This document shows positions 8,870-17,860 of a stretch of 64,000 bases of DNA, piece by piece (within the stretch, counting starts at the first letter, position 1; each line of letters opens with the position of its first letter). Where the stretch lies: positions 26,172 through 90,171 of the forward strand of contig JQIS01000005.1 in the NCBI GenBank assembly GCA_000830175.1, written 5' to 3'. Position numbers and translations under genes: made by a program. This DNA comes from Sulfurovum sp. FS08-3 (GTDB taxonomy: Bacteria; Campylobacterota; Campylobacteria; Campylobacterales; Sulfurovaceae). Under the pieces are notes generated by a model, which saw only the letters and a program-made list of their open reading frames with translations, did not search any database and had not been told where the DNA came from.

Positions 8870-10261
8870 ATGAATATCAAAACCATTTTCATTTTTCTCA
8901 TTGCGTTTCCGCTCTTTGCTGGTATGGAGAATCTCTCTCTTGACCAAGCTTTAAAGATTGTGCAAAAAGAGAATTTGGACATAAAAGTTGCTCAATTTGA
9001 TGCACTGATGCAAAAATATGAAACCAAAATTGCACAGGGGCATAGCTTCGGAAAGCTTGATTTGACACTTCAAGGGATGCGTTCTAATGATGCAGGGAAT
9101 GTTTTTGGCTTCAAGCTTCAAAGCCGTGAAGCCACATTTGGCGATTTTGGATTTGATGAGTTTTTGGGGCCTTTGGGCGGTGCGATTTATGGAGCTTCAC
9201 AAGGGATAGCTCCTAGCGATATGAGTGGATTGCTCAACCAACAACCCAAAATGCTCAACTTTCCAGAGGAGCGTAACCATTATGTAAGCAAACTCACCTT
9301 TACCATGCCACTTTTTACAGGTGGGAAGCTACACAACTATCGCAAAATTATGCATCGTATGTATGAGTTGAGCAAACTCGATGCCAAAAAAGTACGCAAC
9401 AAAAAGATTTTTGAAACCAAAAAAACATTTCACGATATTTCGCTTGTAGATAACTATATTCGCAATCTAAGCCTCATTATGACCAATATTAACCGCCTAG
9501 AGAGTGTAGTTGAAAATATGGAGCATGAGGGGTATGCCAAAGATATTGACCTACTAGAGGTTCAAGCCCGAAAAGCCGAAGCTCAAAGTATGTACGAACA
9601 AGCCAAACTCAATCGTGAACTTGCCTATCAATACCTCTCGTTTTTGCTCAATCGTGAAGTAAGCTCTATCAAGCCTGTAAGCGATGTCGCACCTACTCCT
9701 CATGTCACCCAAGCCGATATTTCCAAAAACCTTGATATCCAAAAAGCACTCCACGGCTATGAGATGGCTACCATGGGGGTCAATGTGGAGCGTAGTAACT
9801 TTTTGCCTCAAATTGGAGCATTTGCAGAGTATGGAAGTGCTGATGATAAATTCCTCAATGAGTTTGGTCAAAAAGATTTCTACACCGTAGGGGTACAGCT
9901 CAAATGGAATATCTTCAACGGCGGAATGGACAAATACGCTCTTGAAAAAGCCAAACTCAAACAGATGCAAGCCCACGACCAAGCCCAACTTGCCAAAAAG
10001 GGTATTGCATTGCACGTCAAAAAGCTTCAAAGTGAAATCAATACCGCCAATGCTAATATCAAAAGCTACCAAGCTCAATACCATTTTGCAACCAAAGTTT
10101 ACAACAACTACCATGCACGCTACAAAGAGGGAATGGTCTCTATTAGCGATTTGCTTATGAAGCAATCCAAGCAACTTGAGATGTTGCTTCAACTGCTTAG
10201 CGCTAAAAATACCCGAAACTACAAAGTTTTTGAGCTTAATAGTATTTTAAACAGAGGATAG
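8870..10261 (+). CDS. TolC-family outer membrane efflux protein
   Basis: A 463-residue outer membrane channel protein for tripartite export. It has a signal peptide (IKTIFIFLIAFPLFAG), two long coiled-coil repeats characteristic of the OEP family (about 30-240 and 265-460) and beta-barrel-forming segments including FTMPLFTGGKL and LKWNIFNGGMDK. The latter type of motif marks the second OEP repeat. It is the first gene of an operon with a membrane fusion protein 3 bp downstream and a split RND pump. It should form the exit duct for that pump. Confidence 0.88.
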   Translation: MNIKTIFIFLIAFPLFAGMENLSLDQALKIVQKENLDIKVAQFDALMQKYETKIAQGHSFGKLDLTLQGMRSNDAGNVFGFKLQSREATFGDFGFDEFLGPLGGAIYGASQGIAPSDMSGLLNQQPKMLNFPEERNHYVSKLTFTMPLFTGGKLHNYRKIMHRMYELSKLDAKKVRNKKIFETKKTFHDISLVDNYIRNLSLIMTNINRLESVVENMEHEGYAKDIDLLEVQARKAEAQSMYEQAKLNRELAYQYLSFLLNREVSSIKPVSDVAPTPHVTQADISKNLDIQKALHGYEMATMGVNVERSNFLPQIGAFAEYGSADDKFLNEFGQKDFYTVGVQLKWNIFNGGMDKYALEKAKLKQMQAHDQAQLAKKGIALHVKKLQSEINTANANIKSYQAQYHFATKVYNNYHARYKEGMVSISDLLMKQSKQLEMLLQLLSAKNTRNYKVFELNSILNRG

Positions 10262-10264
10262 AAG

Positions 10265-11062
10265 ATGTTACGAAAAATAGTTATAATGACACTGCTACTC
10301 ATGGCACAAGCAAGTGCTTTTGAGTTGGTACTAAGCGGTTCGGTTGTTTCTGATAATCAAAAGATGATTACAAGCCGATACATGGGTCACGTCAAAACCA
10401 TGGCAGTAGCCGATGGCGATATTGTCAAAAAAGGGCAACTGCTCTACGAGATTGACTCCAAAGAGATAGAAGCAGCTGAGAGACAAGTCGATTTGGGAAT
10501 CTCACAAGCACGATTGGCACTGCAAATGAACAAGAGTCAATACACTAACATTTTGACCAATTTGGCTCGTCACCAACGCCTTTATAGCAAAAATATGGTA
10601 AGTAAATACGAACTTGAAACGTTGCAATTGGCTGCAACCAACCTCAAAGATATGGTTGAAATTGCACAACAACAAGTCGCACAAGCACAAGCCAAAAAAG
10701 AAGAGGTACTCAATCAATACAACTATCTCAAAATTACCGCTCCCAATAATGGGGTTATTGTCGAAAAGAGACTCAACGAGGGTGAAATGGCTATCCCTGG
10801 AATGCCCGCTGTCATCTTGACCGATTTGACACGACTTAAAATCATTGTTGAGATTAGCGAAACCGATTTGAAATATGTCAATTTGGGCAAAGCTGTCGAT
10901 ATTGAGATCCCCTCGATTAAATTCAACACAGTAGGCAAAGTGAGTTCCATTATCCCAAGCTCCAATCCCATGACGCACAAATTTAAGATGAAATTAGAGT
11001 TTGATATGAAAAACAAATCTATCTATCCTGGAATGTATGCCAAAGTCGTCATTAAATATTAA
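10265..11062 (+). CDS. RND efflux membrane fusion protein (short)
   Basis: Periplasmic adaptor that joins the RND pump to the TolC channel. It has a signal peptide (residues 1-18), the first lipoyl half GHVKTMAVADGDIVKKGQ and an alpha-hairpin (about 65-140). The second lipoyl half is YLKITAPNNGVIVEKRLNEG, and a beta-barrel domain ends in YPGMYAKVVI. At 265 residues it is shorter than typical MFPs and seems to lack the membrane-proximal domain. It lies 3 bp after the tolC-like gene and 15 bp before the pump. Confidence 0.88.
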   Translation: MLRKIVIMTLLLMAQASAFELVLSGSVVSDNQKMITSRYMGHVKTMAVADGDIVKKGQLLYEIDSKEIEAAERQVDLGISQARLALQMNKSQYTNILTNLARHQRLYSKNMVSKYELETLQLAATNLKDMVEIAQQQVAQAQAKKEEVLNQYNYLKITAPNNGVIVEKRLNEGEMAIPGMPAVILTDLTRLKIIVEISETDLKYVNLGKAVDIEIPSIKFNTVGKVSSIIPSSNPMTHKFKMKLEFDMKNKSIYPGMYAKVVIKY

Positions 11063-11077
11063 GGAGGATACCAAGTC

Positions 11078-12748
11078 ATGGAAGAAGAGATAAAAAAAGG
11101 GTATGAAGTTACCGATATAGCGGGTAAACTTGCCAAAGGTTTTCTCAAAAGCCCTTTAACCTCTGTTTTGGGAGCTTTTTTGCTTTTGATGGGTTATCTT
11201 GCTTTGGCAGTTATGCCACGAGAAGAGGATCCTCAAATTGCTATTAGCGGTGGGGGCGTTATTGTCCCTATGCCTGGGGCTACACCCCAAGAGGTTGAAA
11301 ATATTATTGTCAATCCTCTTGAACGAAAGCTCCGTGAAGTCAAGGGAATTGAACACATTTACGGTATGGCGATGGACAATGTAGGAATTGTCAATGTCAT
11401 GTATTATGTCGGCGAAAATCGAGAGGATTCCAATTTAAAGCTTTATGATAAGGTGATGCAAAATATGGATTTGATGCCCCAAGGGGTCATGCAACCCATC
11501 ATTAAACCTTTTGATATAGATATTGATGTACCCATTCTCACCTTTGCTTTTTATGCCAAACACACCTCCAAAGTCGATGAAGCCGAACTTTTCGAGAAGG
11601 TACGCAAAATCCAACAACGTATCAATGGAGTTGAAAACGTAGCCAAAACGACGTTGCAAGGAGACCACAAAAAACAATTTAACATCGAAGTCGATATCAA
11701 TAAACTCTCCGCCTATCACCTCTCTTTGGGACAAATCATGCAAGCCGTACAATCTTTGGCGGTCAATGTACCCGATGTCAAAGGACGTATCAACGATGGT
11801 AAATTGGTCATTTTTGGAGTCAAAAACGCTATCGAAACGGTCGAAGATGTAGGAAGCGTCATAGTAGCTCAATATATGGGTTCGCCTATCTATCTAAGGG
11901 ATGTAGCCAATGTGACTCAAGGCATTGATAAACAAAACTTCAAAAGTGCTGAAATTACCTACAAAGAACAACCCAAAGAGGGCGAAGAGGCTCACGACGA
12001 AAAACCAACCTCCGCAACCACATCGCAATACAAGCAAATCACCATGACCGTAGCCAAATTGGCAGGTACCAACGCCGTATTTGTGGCACAAGATGTATTG
12101 GAGGTTCTCAAAGGGTTTGAAAAAGAGTTGGCTGCTGAGGGCATTGGTTATATTGTCACCCGAAACTACGGCAATCGAGCCAATGAGGCGGTCAATGAAC
12201 TCATGCACCACCTTGTGATTACGATTATTATCATTGCGGTGATGCTTGTCTATGCTTTGGGATGGAAAGAGTCGCTTATTGTTACCTTTACCGTTCCTGC
12301 TATTTTGGCGGTTACGCTCTTTATTGCCTATATGACAGGGCAGACTATTAACCGTATTACCCTTTTTGCTTTCTTGCTCTCACTGGGGCTACTGGTGGAT
12401 GCGGCTATTATTGTCATTGAGAATATCCATAGACACCTCCATGCACACAACGTCGATGAAAAAGAGATGGAGGAGTTGCTCATTGAAGCTACCGATGAGA
12501 TTGGAGCACCTACCAATATCGCCACGTTTGCTATTATTATGACGATGGTACCTATGGCGTTTGTAGGGGGAATGATGGGGTCTTTTATGAAACCTATCCC
12601 CTACAATGTCCCTGTAGCCCTCTTTGCTTCGTTGGTGGTTGCCTATATCTTTACGCCCTATTTGAGCCTCAAACTGCTCAAAAAACCAGTGCATAAACAT
12701 CACCACAAGCATCATGATGATGCCCATCACGAGGAGCATAAACAGTGA
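11078..12748 (+). CDS. RND efflux pump, N-terminal half (split gene)
   Basis: The 556 residues correspond to the first half of an RND inner-membrane proton antiporter. TM1 is followed by the porter domains, then TM2-TM6, with the TM4 proton-relay Asp in LGLLVDAAIIVIENIHRH. The protein stops where a normal RND continues into TM7 and ends in a His-rich tail with nine His (KPVHKHHHKHHDDAHHEEH). The stop overlaps the start of the second half as GTGA. The break is a clean gene fission, not a decayed frameshift, because each part has its own terminus and start. A metal-binding role for the tail is inference. Confidence 0.85.
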   Translation: MEEEIKKGYEVTDIAGKLAKGFLKSPLTSVLGAFLLLMGYLALAVMPREEDPQIAISGGGVIVPMPGATPQEVENIIVNPLERKLREVKGIEHIYGMAMDNVGIVNVMYYVGENREDSNLKLYDKVMQNMDLMPQGVMQPIIKPFDIDIDVPILTFAFYAKHTSKVDEAELFEKVRKIQQRINGVENVAKTTLQGDHKKQFNIEVDINKLSAYHLSLGQIMQAVQSLAVNVPDVKGRINDGKLVIFGVKNAIETVEDVGSVIVAQYMGSPIYLRDVANVTQGIDKQNFKSAEITYKEQPKEGEEAHDEKPTSATTSQYKQITMTVAKLAGTNAVFVAQDVLEVLKGFEKELAAEGIGYIVTRNYGNRANEAVNELMHHLVITIIIIAVMLVYALGWKESLIVTFTVPAILAVTLFIAYMTGQTINRITLFAFLLSLGLLVDAAIIVIENIHRHLHAHNVDEKEMEELLIEATDEIGAPTNIATFAIIMTMVPMAFVGGMMGSFMKPIPYNVPVALFASLVVAYIFTPYLSLKLLKKPVHKHHHKHHDDAHHEEHKQ

Positions 12749-14481
12749 AAAAGTTAGAAAATTTTGTCTATTCCACCTTGCAAAGCAAAAAGAAAAAAAT
12801 GCAAGTTATTGTTATTACGGCATTGGCATTTTTTGGCTCACTGCTGATGTTTCCCACTCAGTTGGTATTGGCCAAGATGCTACCTGGCAAAAGCGACAAC
12901 ACCTTTTCGGTCTATGTCGATACGCCCTCAGGAAGTTCGATACAACAAACCAAAAAGGTCACAAGTTGTATTATTGATCAATTAATACAAGAACCCGAAG
13001 TACTCAATGTAAGCCTCTTTTTGGGGCATGGTATTCCGCTTGATTATGCAGGATTGGTCAAAGGCTCATCGATGAAAATGAGTGAAAATGTAGCGGAGAT
13101 TTCGGTCAATTTAACCGACAAACACCACCGAGACGAACCCTCTTTTTTGATGACGCAACGTTTGCGACCCGAGCTTAAAAAGTCGTGTGGCAATTTGGTA
13201 CAAGGTACAAATATCAAAATGATTGAACAACCCGCAGGTCCTCCCACGTTGGCTTCTATTGTGGTAGAAGTTCATGGGGATGATACCCAAAAGACACGGG
13301 AAATATCGACAAGAGTCGCCAATGTCCTCACCAAAACCGAAGGATTGGTAGATGTCGATGTAATGCTTGATGAGATTTACAGTAAATATGAACTCATTCC
13401 CGACAAAGAGAAGGTTGCTCGTAGTGGGTTGGCGATTGCCCAAGTCAATCAAATCCTCTATCTAGCCTTTGAGGGAATGGTGATTGCCTCCAAAAACTCT
13501 CAAAACGATGCCGATCAAATTGGTATCTTTTTGATTTTGAGCGACGACACCAAAGAGCTACAAGGGGACACCAAGGATGCCTTGCAAAGCAAACTCTCAT
13601 CCCTTAATCTTATGAACCAAAAAGGGATGATGGTGCCTTTGAGCGAAGTGGTGACGGTCAAAAAGGTTAAATCACGTCCAATGATTATGCACAAAAACCT
13701 TAAGCGTATGGTCAATGTCGTAGCCGAAACCGATATGGTATCGCAAGTCTATCCGCTTCTTGATGCACGAAGCCAAATGATTGAAGCCTTTAGTAAGGAT
13801 TTTGAAGTCGAAAAATCATCAGGCTTTTCTACCTATATGTTTGATTTGGAGCTAACGGATAAGGCAAGTGGCAAAAAGTATCTCTTGCGATGGGATGGGG
13901 AGATGAAGGTTACTTTGGATACCTTTAGAGATTTGGGCGGTGCTTTTATTGCCGCACTTATTTTGATCTTTTTGTTGCTAGTGGTTTATTATCAAAGCTT
14001 TGCCTTGAGCGGTATTATTTTGTTAGGAAGTTTCCTTTCACTCATTGGGGTGATTGTGGGTCACTGGGTAGCCGATTTGGTCACAAGTGAGACCTTTTTC
14101 CTTACAGCAACATCGCTTATTGGCTTTATTGCTTTGATGGGGATTAGTTCACGCAACTCTTTGTTGCTTATTGATTTTGCCAAATCGCTTATTAATGATC
14201 ACTGCATGGAGAAAAAACGTGCCATTGCCGTTGCAGCAGCGACACGTGCCAAACCTATTATGCTTACCGCTGTAGCCATTATTTTGGGTTCGGCACTTTT
14301 GGCAAGTGACCCTGTTTTTGGTGGTTTGGGTGTTGCTTTGATATCGGGGACGGTTGCGGCAGTCTTTGTTTCGCTTTTGTTTATCCCCATTCTTATGGAT
14401 GGCACCAAGGCTATGGATCCCCACAAAGAGAGCGATTGCCACCCTAGCTTCGACAAAGACCGTATTGCTATTACCCGCTAG
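12745..14481 (+). CDS. RND efflux pump, C-terminal half (split gene)
   Basis: The 578 residues form the second half of the pump. A new N-terminal span (TM7 equivalent, residues about 19-42) precedes the second porter repeat, then TM8-TM12. TM10 carries LMGISSRNSLLLIDF, with Arg where AcrB has the relay Lys. GTG at 12745 overlaps the upstream TGA, so the two halves should be made in equal amounts by coupling. They probably assemble into one 12-TM protomer and trimerise with the MFP and TolC partners. The substrate is unknown. Confidence 0.85.
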   Translation: MKKLENFVYSTLQSKKKKMQVIVITALAFFGSLLMFPTQLVLAKMLPGKSDNTFSVYVDTPSGSSIQQTKKVTSCIIDQLIQEPEVLNVSLFLGHGIPLDYAGLVKGSSMKMSENVAEISVNLTDKHHRDEPSFLMTQRLRPELKKSCGNLVQGTNIKMIEQPAGPPTLASIVVEVHGDDTQKTREISTRVANVLTKTEGLVDVDVMLDEIYSKYELIPDKEKVARSGLAIAQVNQILYLAFEGMVIASKNSQNDADQIGIFLILSDDTKELQGDTKDALQSKLSSLNLMNQKGMMVPLSEVVTVKKVKSRPMIMHKNLKRMVNVVAETDMVSQVYPLLDARSQMIEAFSKDFEVEKSSGFSTYMFDLELTDKASGKKYLLRWDGEMKVTLDTFRDLGGAFIAALILIFLLLVVYYQSFALSGIILLGSFLSLIGVIVGHWVADLVTSETFFLTATSLIGFIALMGISSRNSLLLIDFAKSLINDHCMEKKRAIAVAAATRAKPIMLTAVAIILGSALLASDPVFGGLGVALISGTVAAVFVSLLFIPILMDGTKAMDPHKESDCHPSFDKDRIAITR

Positions 14482-14503
14482 CGAAGCTAAACAACCTTGA
14501 ATC

Positions 14504-14562
14504 TGTAGCCTCGGCTTTAGCCGAGTTATGGGTTAAATGTTTAGCTAAAGCCAACCTGTACA
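14504..14562 (+). repeat. REPIN-like twin hairpin, copy R1
   Basis: TGTAGCCTCGGCTTTAGCCG starts 22 bases after the RND stop codon. About 20 bp later a partial inverted mate follows (TTAGCTAAAGCCAACCTGT). The first arm forms CTCGGCT/AGCCGAG. The same layout recurs at 31467 and 41097, and a half copy lies at 63870. Confidence 0.75.
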
Positions 14563-14668
14563 GCTGGAATTTTCCAATGCAGAAATTTTGAAGTGCATAA
14601 CAATCTTTTGTGACTATCTTGTAACTCTTTTTGAATACACTATGAAAAAATTTCATATGGAGAGCATC

Positions 14669-16492
14669 ATGCGAGGTATGACAAGACGAGAGTTTATCAA
14701 GGTTTCAGGTGCAGTGGCTTCAACCATTCTTATCTCTACAGGCTTAGTAGCTTGTGGTAGCAGTTCAAACACTAGTGACAACAACACTACAAACAATGCA
14801 GCCAATCCATCAACACCGCTTCGTGTCGCCTTTAATCACGGCGTAGCCAGTGGTGACCCCTATGATACAAGTGTGATTATTTGGACTCGTGTGACACATC
14901 TCGAAGCACTCCAGAGCGATATTGAAGTCGCTTTTGAAGTCGCTACCGATGAGGCGTTTACAAACCTTGTGCATAGTGGAATCTACACCGCCAACCAAGC
15001 GAGTGATTTTACCGTCAAAGTCGATGCACAAAATCTTCAAGCAGCTACAACCTACTACTATCGATTTAGCTCCAACGGCGTAACTTCGCCCATTGGCAAA
15101 ACCAAAACACTCCCCATTGACAATCCAGAACAAATCAAAATGGCACTCTTTACCTGTGCTAATTACCCCAATGGATATTTCAATGTCTATACCGAGGCAG
15201 CCAAAATAGAAGATTTGGACGTAACACTTCATTTGGGGGATTATATCTACGAATACGGAATGTATGAAAACGATGATTTTGATGCCAAAGTACCCGCCTA
15301 TGCAACCTCCAAAGCCGTTGCAATTGGTAGAGAATTACCCCAAGACAACAACAAAGAGCTTATCACGCTCGAAGATTACCGCAAACGTTACGCACTCTAC
15401 CATACCGATAGCGGCACACAAGCCATTCATGCAGCAGCTCCCATGATAGTCGTATGGGATGACCACGAAGTAGCCAACGATACCTACAAAGAGGGTGCTC
15501 AAAATCATGATGAGAGCGAGGGAGATTTTGCTCAGCGAACACACGATGCATTGCAAGCCTATTTTGAGTGGCTACCTATTCGTACGATTGAGGACAAAAA
15601 AGCTATCTATCGTCGTTTTGATTTTGGAGGATTGGTATCGCTTTATATGCTTGAAACCCGTCTCTTTGGGAGAGATAAACAGCTTAGCTACAGCAGCTAT
15701 TTTGATGCTCAAGGCAACTTTGATGCACAAACTTTTCAAAGCGATATTGGAAGCCCCGAACGCACCATGCTAGGCACTACTCAATTGGAGTGGTTACAAC
15801 AACAAATGGCAACCTCAAACGCCACATGGCAACTGCTAGGACAACAAGTATTGATGGGCAAAATGTACCTACCCTCTGAGTTGCTTATGGTAATCTCACA
15901 GCTTGATGGTGCGACAGGCGAAACCAAAACGGCACTTTTAACCCAACTCAATGCACTTTTGGGTGAACTTGTCACTATCAAAACACGTATGTTGCAACAA
16001 GATGCGACACTTACCCAAGAGGAAATAGCACGCGTCACTACCGTACTTCCTTACAATTTGGATGCGTGGGATGGATATTTTATGGAGCGTGAGACCATTT
16101 TTGGCACAGCCAAAGCGTTGGGCAAAAAACTTGTCGTAGTAGCAGGAGATACCCATAATGCGTGGGCGAATAACCTTCGAGACTACAAAGGTGAAGTGAT
16201 TGGAGTCGAGTTTGCCACCCCCTCCGTTACCTCTCCGGGGCTTGAAGAGTATGCGGGATTGAGCGATGTTATGGCTGCAGCACAGTTTGAGGGGGCGATT
16301 GATTTGCTCATCGATGACCTCAAATACCTTAACGCTTACGATAGAGGCTTTATGACGCTCACTTTTGATGCTACGCAAGTAAGTGCCAATTGGTACTATG
16401 TAAACGGTTGCGACTCCACAGAGTATAGCCTAAACGCTCATAGAGCCAAAACGATTACAGTAGCCAACACTACAGGAGCTTTGAGTATTTAG
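14669..16492 (+). CDS. PhoD-like alkaline phosphatase/phosphodiesterase, Tat-exported
   Basis: A 607-residue metallophosphatase of the PhoD family. The N-terminus carries the twin-arginine signal TRREFIKVSG, a hydrophobic stretch and a lipobox-like LVAC, so export through Tat, perhaps as a lipoprotein, is expected. Metal-site motifs are ALFTCANYPNG, LHLGDYIYEYG, VVWDDHEVANDTY and VVVAGDTHNAWANN. The start at 14669 is chosen because GGAG lies 6 nt upstream and the Tat motif follows at once; in-frame ATGs at 14642 and 14657 lack this. The likely role is releasing phosphate from phosphoesters outside the cytoplasm. It stands alone between a REPIN and the CNNM leader. Confidence 0.88.
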   Translation: MRGMTRREFIKVSGAVASTILISTGLVACGSSSNTSDNNTTNNAANPSTPLRVAFNHGVASGDPYDTSVIIWTRVTHLEALQSDIEVAFEVATDEAFTNLVHSGIYTANQASDFTVKVDAQNLQAATTYYYRFSSNGVTSPIGKTKTLPIDNPEQIKMALFTCANYPNGYFNVYTEAAKIEDLDVTLHLGDYIYEYGMYENDDFDAKVPAYATSKAVAIGRELPQDNNKELITLEDYRKRYALYHTDSGTQAIHAAAPMIVVWDDHEVANDTYKEGAQNHDESEGDFAQRTHDALQAYFEWLPIRTIEDKKAIYRRFDFGGLVSLYMLETRLFGRDKQLSYSSYFDAQGNFDAQTFQSDIGSPERTMLGTTQLEWLQQQMATSNATWQLLGQQVLMGKMYLPSELLMVISQLDGATGETKTALLTQLNALLGELVTIKTRMLQQDATLTQEEIARVTTVLPYNLDAWDGYFMERETIFGTAKALGKKLVVVAGDTHNAWANNLRDYKGEVIGVEFATPSVTSPGLEEYAGLSDVMAAAQFEGAIDLLIDDLKYLNAYDRGFMTLTFDATQVSANWYYVNGCDSTEYSLNAHRAKTITVANTTGALSI

Positions 16493-16598
16493 GGGTGCTT
16501 CTTGCACCGTTGAGAGAAAAGTTACTAAGTATAAAACTTTTTATTGATAAATATATGATATAATCTTGTTTAATAATTTTGTAAAGGATTAAGAAAAA

Positions 16599-16664
16599 AT
16601 GAGTTCATCCGACTCTTATAATAGGCGTACCTCAACGATTACTTTTGCGAGGTACGCACAATGA
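16599..16664 (+). CDS. 21-residue leader ORF before CNNM transporter
   Basis: An ATG at 16599 preceded by AAAGGA opens a 21-codon frame (MSSSDSYNRRTSTITFARYA then Q). Its TGA overlaps the transporter ATG as ATGA. The 3' part of the frame runs through an inverted repeat that contains the transporter's Shine-Dalgarno. Translation of this peptide would melt the hairpin and couple initiation of the downstream gene. The sequence has no similarity I recognise. The arrangement resembles leader peptides that control ion transporters, but the regulatory signal is not known. Confidence 0.6.
   Translation: MSSSDSYNRRTSTITFARYAQ
16625..16657 (+). promoter_or_regulatory. Hairpin sequestering the CNNM gene's Shine-Dalgarno
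   Basis: GCGTACCTC (16625-16633) is the exact complement of GAGGTACGC (16649-16657), leaving a 15-nt loop. GAGG at 16649-16652, 8 nt before ATG 16661, is the only good ribosome-binding site for the transporter and is fully inside the stem. Confidence 0.65.
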
Positions 16665-17746
16665 CCCTGTTGCTTACTTATCTATTTGCTGCACTGTTTA
16701 TCTCTTTTTTGTGTTCTGTCCTTGAGGCTGTTTTGCTCTCTAGTACCTCTTCGTATATTGAAACTTTGGCAAAAGATGGCGATACCAAAACCTCTAAAAT
16801 GTTAAAAGACCTAAAGTCCAATATTGATAAACCCATATCTTCAATCTTAACCCTCAATACCACTGCTCATACCATGGGGGCTGCGGGTGTAGGTGCACAA
16901 GCTCAAATTTTATTTGGCAACGAGTGGCAAACTTTGATTGCATTTATTTTAACTCTATTGATTCTCTATTTTTCAGAGATTATTCCCAAAACAATCGGTG
17001 CAATTTATTGGAAAAATCTTTTGGTTCCAGCTGCCTACATCATATCATTTATGATTAAAATTACCTATCCTTTGGTTTGGTTTTCGGGCTTAATAACAAG
17101 CTATATCTCAAAAAGCAAAAAAGAGGAGATTAATTTCTCACGAGATGAGATTATGGCGGTTGTCTCCATGGGAGAGAAAGAGGGTTCTATCCAATCCAAA
17201 GAGAGCCTTTTAATCGAAAATCTCTTAAAGCTCAAAAATATAAAAACAAAAGCCATTATGACACCTCGAAGTGTCGTTTTTGCACTTAATGCCGATATTA
17301 CCGTCCAAGAAGCTATCGAAGATGATAAGATGTATATTCATTCAAGAATACCCATCTACAATGAATCCATTGATGATATTATCGGGGTTGTCTTTAATCA
17401 AACGATTTTAGAAGAGAGTGTTGAAGAGAGAGACCAAACGCTTCTAAGAGACATTACCGTTGCGGTTCATAAGATTTCAGAGAATGTTCCCGTTTCGGTA
17501 CTTATAGATCTCTTTGTAAAACGCAAAACACACCTCTTTGTGGTGCATGATAGCTACGGACAAACCAGTGGTGTTGTGACACTCGAAGATGCCATAGAGA
17601 CACTGCTGGGCGTAGAGATAGTCGATGAGATGGATGAAGTTGAAGATATGCAAGTTTTAGCAAAAGACAAAAGCAAACGATTTCAAGATAAGCTATTGGT
17701 AGAAAAGAAAAGATTGCAAAATTTAGATTCATCGAAAAAAAATTAA
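16661..17746 (+). CDS. CNNM/HlyC-CorC family transporter with CBS domains
   Basis: A 361-residue membrane protein with an N-terminal CNNM (DUF21) domain. It has about four hydrophobic segments, the LEAVLLSSTSSYIE entry helix and the hallmark SEIIPKTIGA. A CBS pair follows (about residues 195-315, beginning IMTPRSVVFALN and ending GVVTLEDAIETLLGVEIVDE). The C-terminal CorC_HlyC domain of longer relatives is absent; only a short charged tail follows. Family members transport Mg2+ or Co2+, or act on Na+/Mg2+ exchange, with ATP or Mg2+ sensed by CBS domains. The leader ORF and hairpin upstream suggest translational control. Confidence 0.88.
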   Translation: MTLLLTYLFAALFISFLCSVLEAVLLSSTSSYIETLAKDGDTKTSKMLKDLKSNIDKPISSILTLNTTAHTMGAAGVGAQAQILFGNEWQTLIAFILTLLILYFSEIIPKTIGAIYWKNLLVPAAYIISFMIKITYPLVWFSGLITSYISKSKKEEINFSRDEIMAVVSMGEKEGSIQSKESLLIENLLKLKNIKTKAIMTPRSVVFALNADITVQEAIEDDKMYIHSRIPIYNESIDDIIGVVFNQTILEESVEERDQTLLRDITVAVHKISENVPVSVLIDLFVKRKTHLFVVHDSYGQTSGVVTLEDAIETLLGVEIVDEMDEVEDMQVLAKDKSKRFQDKLLVEKKRLQNLDSSKKN

Positions 17747-17790
17747 CATTTGTTGCACACCTCCTTGGTCAATTGCTCTCAAAAGGCAGT

Positions 17791-17816
17791 TGTCGTTGCG
17801 AGGCACAAAACTATTA
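17791..17816. repeat. MITE fragment
   Basis: TGTCGTTGCGAGGCACAAAA and the following CTATTA match the subterminal block of the MITE family (GTCATTGCGAGGCACGAAGC then AATCTA). The rest of an element is missing. Confidence 0.5.
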
Positions 17817-17860
17817 CCAAAAAATAAATACCATACCATTATCTCTCAAAAAGGAACACA

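Noticed and set aside
8743..8982. Minus-strand open frame over the efflux promoter region
   Set aside because: It overlaps the operon promoter and the start of the TolC-like gene, has no ribosome-binding site and shows random composition.
12745..12748. Split RND as a simple frameshift error
   Set aside because: The two halves meet in a GTGA start/stop overlap at the natural repeat boundary, and the first ends in a His-rich tail that has no counterpart in fused pumps, so a true gene fission fits better.
14588..14668. Longer N-terminus for the PhoD-like phosphatase
   Set aside because: The extra 27 residues are hydrophobic and non-homologous, and would bury the Tat signal. GGAG at good spacing points to 14669.
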